Position numbers and translations under genes: made by a program
Assembly (NCBI GenBank): GCA_036897485.1
Contig: JAYMTF010000883.1
Coordinates: 1 to 28,712 of the forward strand
DNA from: Pelargonium nanum
Taxonomy: Eukaryota > Streptophyta > Magnoliopsida > Geraniales > Geraniaceae
DNA: 28,712 nucleotides
Direction: 5' to 3'
In this document: one piece after another, positions 12,701-21,700 of the stretch
Layout of the letters: each line of letters begins with the position of its first letter
Numbering within the stretch: position 1 is the stretch's first letter
The notes under the pieces: generated by a model
Database searches by the model: none
What the model saw: the letters and a program-made list of their open reading frames with translations, nothing else
What the model was told of the DNA's origin: nothing

Positions 12701-15700
12701 AGTTTACTATTATTTCTAGCCATACCAACCACTGATAATACGTATGTTTAAGTTGTGTGTATTGTTTGGAGCGTAAAAAAGGTCAAATTGGACCTAAACA
12801 TTGATTTCTCAGATCATCTGAAACTTATTTTCCGAGGGTAATCATTATAACTCAATAAACTTCAACAGAGAAATAGTGTGTGATGTATGGTGAAACTAAA
12901 AAAAGAGTTTAATCATTAATGTCATAACTAACGTTTTCACACCTCTTCTAAAGATGTTACGGATTATATTTGTTGAAAAGGAAAGAACTTATTGTCCTAA
13001 TTGCTGTATTCATTTAGTCTCTCTTGGCAGGCTTCTACATTTGTAGAAGCAAGGCTCACTGTGTCCCCCCTTCTATTCTGTACTTCCCGTCTTTTTTGTC
13101 TCTAATGAACGGATAGAGGTCCGCGCAAAAAACAAGTAGGGATAATATATAACAGGAGTGGTTTTTTTTTTTTCAAAGCATAAATACAAACTTACAGTAA
13201 CCATGGTACCTAAGCTGAAACAAAAAAAAAGAATAGAAGGAAAAGTGTAGCTAGGGAGAGAGTATACACTTAATTAGCGAAGCAAGCATGTCAACAAAAA
13301 GTAGAGTAAAAATTCTATACTCACCATTCTTCAAATTCAACCACTTCAAAGAAACCAATTACTTTATCACACATGCACCAAAGGAAAACAGGCCAAATAA
13401 TAAAAATTAATTGTAAGAACTTACTTTCAGCTTGAACCAGCCAAGCATTCCACGCCTCCTATTCCTTTTATAATCTTTAACCAATTCATCCAGACTTGTG
13501 ATATCATCCCTCCCTTCCACTGAAAGCTCAGAAGCATAACTTCCAGCATCGTCATCAACTATGGAGTCCCGTTTTCTGTCAGGCAAATATGCTAGCTGAA
13601 CAAAAAAAAATGGTATTAAAAAAATGATAAGATATAGCCATTGATTCAAATGTTCCAAAAACTATCCATACTAAAGATAGTTATCAGCACAATTTTATGC
13701 ATAACCAAGTCACTGTAAGATTCATGATCCATCAACATATGGGTTCCAATAAATTTTAAGCTTAAAACATAAAAACACACACCTCGTCTTCCCCAAAAGA
13801 GTGTCTCCTTCTATGGCCAGGCCTTCCAGCAACGCTTGACGGTATAGCATTCTTTGTGGAAACCAAGATTAGTTTAGTCAATCTCTGAATCCTTCCCATT
13901 AGAGCTGCCTTTGCTTGTTCCTCCTCCTCTAATCTTGACTGTAATTTAACCTGACCAGCTTCCAGCTTTAACATGAGACAACAATGAGAATTAGTCATCT
14001 TTAAATCTAAAAAAGCCAAGCAAAACTATGTTTTCAGTTGTACAACAAATTATATCATGACATTATTTTTGAAATCCTCTTCTACTGAATATCGCTGCTA
14101 CATTAGTTTACGGAAGTAGCAAGACCGGTAGTAAGGGATAAAAACTAAGTTAGCTACTCATATTCTCATCGAATATAAAGCTTCGATACTGTTCTAACTT
14201 CTAACCAGCTTGTCACAGCCTTCATTGTGCTCAAAGCCTGAATACAGTGGCCTATTTAATAATTTGATTTGCAAAGTTAAGTGAGCTCAATTGGCAAATA
14301 AAAATTCCAACATGAATGACATGTGACGTCGGAATATTTGCTATTATGCTTGATTAATCCGATTTCAATAGCTTTACTTCAGAATATAAAAATAGTGTCG
14401 TATGCATGGGATATTTCAGCAACAACAAATTTGGGCTGTTTTCTTACAGAATTGAGAGTATAGTTTATTCAAGTAAGATTTAACAATTAAAAGCATTGAA
14501 TTTGCAAACTTTGTATTTTATTATGATTTTCTATATATGCAGCATTGTTAGCACAATTCAATAGATTAGATGAAATTGCTCCATGCATTTTAATTTTGAG
14601 ACTATTAAATTTTGTTTAGATGGATGCCCAAAAGACCTCAGCACGATTTCAATGTTTCTACTTACATCTTCCTTTTTTCCTGTATAAACAATTTTTTTAA
14701 GCTCTTAGCTCCATAGCATTGAGAACAAAAGTCATATCTCACCCATTCAACTTCAAACTCTAATTTGAGTACCCAGATCCTTTTCTACTCAATATTCCTT
14801 TAACTTGCAACCCAGCCCCCACTGCAGTTCATATATTGCTTACCATTTAGATTACGGTATCAGAATAGACTTCTTCAACATCAAATTTCAAGCGTGTTTC
14901 GTTTCAAAACCTTAAACCATTGTTACACTTACACTATATAAACGCTACTAATCTTGAAGCCTAGAGCATCTGATAAAAAATTACTTAATTCCTGTGAATT
15001 CCTGAATTATATAGGCTATCCTACAAAAGTCCTAGAAACAAAAGCAAGAATGCAGTAAATATTATTTAAACATCCCAATGAGATAATAGCACATACCTGA
15101 AGCTTCAAGTTAACCAGATCTTCTTGAGAAGAAGAAGCCATATAAGGATTCACCATCATGTTGTGCTTCAATTGTTGGAGCTCTTGCTTCAAATTGGAAA
15201 TTTCCCTCTGATACTTCTTTATGAGAGACTTTTCATCCATTATCTAAACAACATGAATATAACTGATTAAGTTTGTGGACAAAATGCCAATTTGATTCAC
15301 TGACAAAAACCATAAATCCCACTCACCTTATTTTGAGCAGCCTTGATTTCGACGTGCTTGCTTCGATGTGCAAACTTCAGTGTGTTGTGTGTCTCTTCAC
15401 TATTGCTAGAGGCAGGTGTAACAGTGCAAATAAGCTGTAATAGGGATAAAAAAATTAATAAAAAAATTGAAACATATGCATCTGTAAACCATCATAATAA
15501 TAACAACAACAAGAGAATGACCTTCCAAAATCAACAAAAAAAAAAAAAAAAACTCTTATTAAGTTATATAAAGAACAAGTGAAACCCTAAATGTATTGTC
15601 ACATAGCTTACTTGATAATCATATGAATGTTAAATTAGCCAAGCTTTTGTATTTAACTTACAGAAATCCGTCCATATCCACTAAGAGATGACTGCAACAA

Positions 15701-18700
15701 ACGGGTAAGTTTAGAATCTCGATAGGGAACATGAGTAGCCTTTCCATCAGTTAATTTAGAAATTACCTACATTGAGAAGCATTTGAAAGTCAAATAAAAT
15801 AGAAATAATGTTAACAGCAGACAAATGACCGCACATATTAATAACTTGGTTAACAGCCATATTAGACCCAAGCATCTTGCACAGAGGCATAGTCAAATAA
15901 TACCCTAATAATCCCATGGCAATAAAAATAAGCTCAGCAAATGTGAAAATCAATTTAGTTTTACATTATTGATCACTTATTAAACTGAATTATACACGAC
16001 TGCCATCAGTACAAAGTAATGCCATAAATGAATTTTATTCTTAAATAAATAGAATAGGCAGCTACAAAAGTCGTCATTAAGATGTACGCCATCTAAAAAT
16101 TTAATGTAATATACATAATCTCAAGGACAAATTTTAAAAAATATATATCTAGCAAAGGCTGAAAGTGTAGTATTATATAGCTCACACGCATTGCACAGAA
16201 GACAAGAGGAACTAGAAGAATGGTATTATTTTTTTTATTTTTTTTTTTTTTTTGATAAGCAATGGGTACTTTTATTAAAATTCCCAAGAAAGGAATAAAA
16301 GTACAAACACCAAGAGGAAAGAATAGTATATTACAGTTCCAAGTGTTAGTAAACTTTTATTTATGTATGAACCCTCCTTTCTCCGCAATCCAGTTGTTTC
16401 AGTTTTCGAACTTTCAGATCCTGCGAGATCAATTAAGTTCTGACGACAAACAAAGAGAAAAATAAGAGTTACATATAAAGCTCTGGACTAATTTAAATAA
16501 AAGAAAAATGTGCAGAAAATTACCAACTGGGATAAAGTCACATCTTCTTCCCCTTGACTGTCCAGACTTGGACTGCTTTCAATTGTCTGATATAAAAATA
16601 CTTTAGTTAAAAGAGTAAAAATGCGAAGTCTAAGATCGGATTGATCATTTATTTAGAAAGCCCTTCAGATGACAGTGTTCAACATACCGATTGATCAGAA
16701 TATAATATAATATCGATGTCAAAGCCAAAAAGAGTCATGTCACTTCATCGAGCAAAGGAACAAGACCCAAACCACTATATTAAAGTGACACGTGCGTCCT
16801 CATAACTTTTCCCTCTCTCTTTTGGTTTTTCTTGCAAGTATTAATTCGGAAAAAAAAACAGTCTTTTAAGTTTCAAAAGATGTTAAGTTTCAATAATGGG
16901 CTACATATATGTGTTTGGGCTTCCACTACTAAAAGGTCAACCTATTTATCTTATATTTTTTCAATATGGGACTTTAGTCACCACTTCAACACTTCACCTC
17001 ACGTGCAAGTCTCGCAATTTCTTCTTTTTATCGGTAGGCTCAACACGTGCACAATCAGAGGCCTTTTAAATCAACAGATGTTTTCTAGATTAATGTTAGG
17101 AGAAGATAAAACAGTGAATGCATAAAAAGCTGAACTTAGGCTAGATAGGATCAGTGACCTATACCGCTCCAAATTATTAGGAATGTTACATCCTCAAGAC
17201 ATGTCTAGTAAAAAATTAGGAACTCGTAGCCTTTCAAAATAAGAGAACACACTGATGGGGTTATCTTGGCAACAAGCTGAAGAGAGGCCAAAATTCAAAC
17301 AAACTTCAGTTAGCATTTATCCTTTTGCATGTGCTTTGAGTAAGTTTTGACTTTTGAGTCAGACTTTCAGATAGTAAGGCCTTTCGTTTCCACCCAAATC
17401 ACTGGCTAGACCAACAAGAAGCATTTCTCAAATAATAAAAACCTTTCGTGTTGCCCACAAATTTTGATTTACAAAGCCCATCATTTCATTGAATTGTTAT
17501 GATGTTTCCACAAAGTATTAACATAAATGATATATGTTATAAATCATCATCCAACTATACATGAGTATCATACTTAATCCTTAAGCTATTATTTAAATCA
17601 ACATTGACCCTTATACCACTCGATCTCATCACCTATGCCCAAAAATTTATTTATTTAACTTCTCCGTACCATATTTTGCACATGCCTTAATATCCATCAA
17701 TTAAGTGCATGTGTAAAATATGAGAATAAAATAAACTTAAATTGTGCGTTATATTGAAAAGATAAACTTTGGCCCTTTGGGACTCAAAATGAGATCAATT
17801 AGTATAAGGATCAATCATGATTTTAAAAGTAGTTGAATGATCAAGTATGATATGCGTGTATACTTGGAGGATCACTTAAAACTTTAACCCAAATATAAAA
17901 TAATCAAATTATAGTAGAAAACAGTTATCATCTTTACATTTATTGTAAATATATTGGGAAAATGTACTAGATTCTTCTCCTCTATTCTAGAGACAGTCTA
18001 CTAGAGACATTGTCAAGCTCAAACATATGTATCTTAAGTAAAATAAAAGTGTTACCAATGTGAATATAGTATGGCTCCGACTGCTAAGCAGATTGAAGTT
18101 ATTGGAACCAACATGCCGATGCTCTGTGACAACATTAGAAGAAATGTATTAAATGTAAAATTAAACACGCGCTCGCGCGCGAGAGAGAGAGAGAGAAAGA
18201 GAGAGAGGTATGTTGAAGAAAATACATATATGAGAGAAAAATAATATTAATATATATATAGGTACAGTGAAGGTAGTATGTAATACACACATTTGAGAGC
18301 ATATGTGAAAGTCGGTGCTAGAAGAAAGACATCAAAGGAATATAATCAAGAAAAAATTTCAAAATTACAGAATTTTAGGTTATATAACAGTTTTTGCAAA
18401 GCTGAGGGAGAAAAGACCAAAGAACAAGCATGCATACCTTCTCCAGAAGCTATCAAGGAAAGAGCATGAGCAGGGGACAAAACAACTTCCTCTTTAATTC
18501 CCTCAACATAAGTTCCCTGCTATGACACCCATATAAGATCTCAAACACTTGGAAAAAAAAATCTCATATATATTCTCTCTCGGGTAAGGGGAGTCTAAGC
18601 CAATTAGTTTTGGCTTAGGTTAAGCCACTAATGAGGTGATGACACCTCATTAAAATACTTGGATCCAGCGGGTCGCTCTGCTCCCACAAATTCACTTGGT

Positions 18701-21700
18701 GGGTATAAGTGAATTTTAATGTAGTGGCATCATCTCATTGGCTTGGATTAGATTCTTTATTCTCTCTTTGTATATATAGATAGATATATAGAGAGAGAGA
18801 GGAATATAAGCCACATTTTTTGGCTTAGGCTAAGACACGCCAATGAGGCGATGACATCACATTAAATTTCACTCATACCCACCCAAGTGAATTTGTGGGA
18901 GCGGAGCGACTGGATCCAAGATTTTTAGTGAGGTGTCATCACCTCATTAGCGGCTTAGCCTAAACCAAAAACTAATTGTCTTAGGCTATATATATATTAC
19001 TATATTGCCTGTCCAAAAAAAAGTATGCCCACCTGAGCATCTTCTCGTACTCTTAGATTCTGTCCAGTTGGATCGAGCAAGTCATTGATGACCTGGTACA
19101 GAAGCGTCATTGAAAAGTGTAAACAGGTAATTATCACAAGATCACTAAATATCATTTGCATAGACCATGTCACATATTTTTCAAATAAACAAATGATTGC
19201 TTCACAACATTTGACTCATTGGATTCGACAGAAATCATATAATGAAAACGATTTGGTAAACTTCCCAACATGTGACAAAATGACAGCAATATAATAATAA
19301 TATCCAAAACTGATTGATATAACAAAATTAGAATAATGATCTACAGATACATACTTAGTTACTTCACAAATAGTAACTACCCGTGTATAAAAGCTAAGAA
19401 CATAGAGCAGTGGACACAAACCAAACTTTTTTTTTCTGCTTCCAGCATATCTTTTAAGCAGATACAAGGTAACATTGAATCAATAACATTGATTACAGAT
19501 TTTAAGTTAAGCATTTAATGAAAAGAAAAGATTAGAAAATGAGCTTGTGCAGTGCACGAACCCAAAAAATGCCAACTCTAGGTAGCAGATCCAAAATGTT
19601 TTTACTATCAAACTATTGAGGTTATTTTCATGAGTGGTTCACACAAACCACAAAGTTCTGAAGGGCTTGTAAAATGAAAGCCATTAAGTAAAAGCTGATT
19701 GCTAGTCCTTCAAACTTCTTAGGGGAAATGTGCACATACATTAAAATACATATTTAGCAATGAACTGTCATAATCAGATGAAAAGCCAAGTGGAACAATA
19801 TACTAATATACAAATCTACTCACCTCATTGTAAATTTCTAGATACGAAACACGAAGAAGAAACTCCCGCCCAGGTGTCTAGCACAAGGTAAACAAAATTA
19901 GAGAAAACAAAATGATTTACCTAGATATTATCAATCAACTAAGGAGCTGATTCATTACCTCTTGTATAATTCCAAATACATCCTTCACTGCTAACGGAAT
20001 AATGCCAGGTGACTTTTGTTCCCCCTATTATGTAAAAAGATTATAAGCTTTTTCATGCCTTAATCAGCAAGCATTGAGTAGTAGGATAAAAAAACACCTA
20101 ATACATATTTAAGGGAAAAAATATATACTAGGACATTATTCATGCCTAAATTCTCGGACCACATCCCAAATTGGATCCATATATTCAGGCATATTTCAAA
20201 TTAAATATATGAGCAAACAACACCCAAATGGAAATAATATATATAAACTTACATGCATCGTGTGAGTCTTTCCACTGCTGGTAACACCATATGCAAATAC
20301 TGTACCTGCATTGCAAAAGGATTAGATAAGAATCAAGTTTTGGGCCAACTAAAAGACAAGGTCTATAGAAAATAAACACATAGTTACACCTCAAATTGGA
20401 ATCTGAATATTACCACTCAACATGAAGTTATAATATAAGGCTATAAAAAAATGTAGGCTATATATCACAAAGTATGCAAAGGAAATTTTTTAACTTTATG
20501 CCTTGATCTTGCACGTGCTATAATGTGTTGAACCATCTTGGGAGATTGCCTTGTCTAGTTTAAAGTTACCAGGATTGTGGTACAACGTGGGAACGCGGTG
20601 TAGGAGAATTATTGATAAATCGTACATTAGGTATGATTAGTTAGAAACTTGCAATGCTTCATTGCACTAATTCAATGAATTTATAACACCTAGAAGTAAC
20701 TCTGCAACCCAAACTGAGCATTGGAGATATTTTGCATTTACTCTCCTAAAAAATCTCGAGATTATCTTCAAAATTTTAGACATATTTCTTTTGATTTCTT
20801 GATTAACTAAAAATCAAGTTGTGTTGTTAATTCAACAGTAGCACAAAAGTGTACAATATGGTATGTCATAATTGAAAACTGGATTGCAATTTCCAAATGG
20901 AGTAAAGATCCCCAGAAATATTGGGTTTTATTACTGTTATATTGAAGAGAAATTGTATTATTGATGTGATTAAATTGCGTTTACAAGTACATGAGATTCC
21001 TTTATATAGGAGATTTACATTAGAAATACGAAACAAACTAAACTAGAAAATTAAACCAAAATTTTCTGATTATAATATAATTCCTAATTTCACTAACACA
21101 TTTTTTAATTCTACTATGCTTAGAATTGCATCTTCATTCCCCCTCAAGTTGGAGCACGTAAATCATATCAATGCGAGAGCTTGAATTTTCTACATTTTTA
21201 AAGACTTTTGATAGCATGTAGCAAACTAGCAGTTGTTGGAGTTGATCTCAATGATATATGTTGATGAGAGAATTTTGCTGACGTAGCAATCTGTGACCTC
21301 ATGACTCAGGGACTACATTTTGGTAGTTTGATCAAACGGGAGGCTCAGGGACTACTTTTTGGTAGTAGTTTGGTCGAATGAGAGGCTCAATGATTATTTT
21401 CATAGTTTGTCCTCATTGAAAGAATGTCCTTTTAGAAGAGGTGGCATTGACTTGCTAGCGTCACGAGCGAAATTTGGAAGGTCAGATTTGTTGCTTGAAT
21501 GAAAGCTACTAAAGAAAAAGAAAAATAAAGAGAAAAAATCCCTAGGGTTTGTTGATGAGATGCTCTCCCTTACATGAAAACATGAGAAAACGGAGAAAAA
21601 TTAGGAAAAGAAATTCAAAATTTTTGTGAAATTTTGAAGAAAGAAAGTGAAAGAAAAGATTATTGAAAATATTGAATAATAGAAGACTTATTGGACGAGC

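Noticed and set aside
12193-12751. Small open frames inside and at the right end of the intron 16 element
   Set aside because: They lie in the UTR-like part and the inverted repeat of the Pack-MULE, show no domain, and are explained by chance in non-coding sequence.
16230-16334. Poly(T)-led stretch beside exon 11 as a SINE or LINE tail
   Set aside because: A T-run followed by TTGATAAGCAATGGG looks like an inverted retroposon tail, but no body, internal promoter or target duplication could be seen.
19085-19518. Open frames of 60-83 codons in intron 6
   Set aside because: No family resemblance or codon structure; they fall within an intron bounded by verified splice sites.
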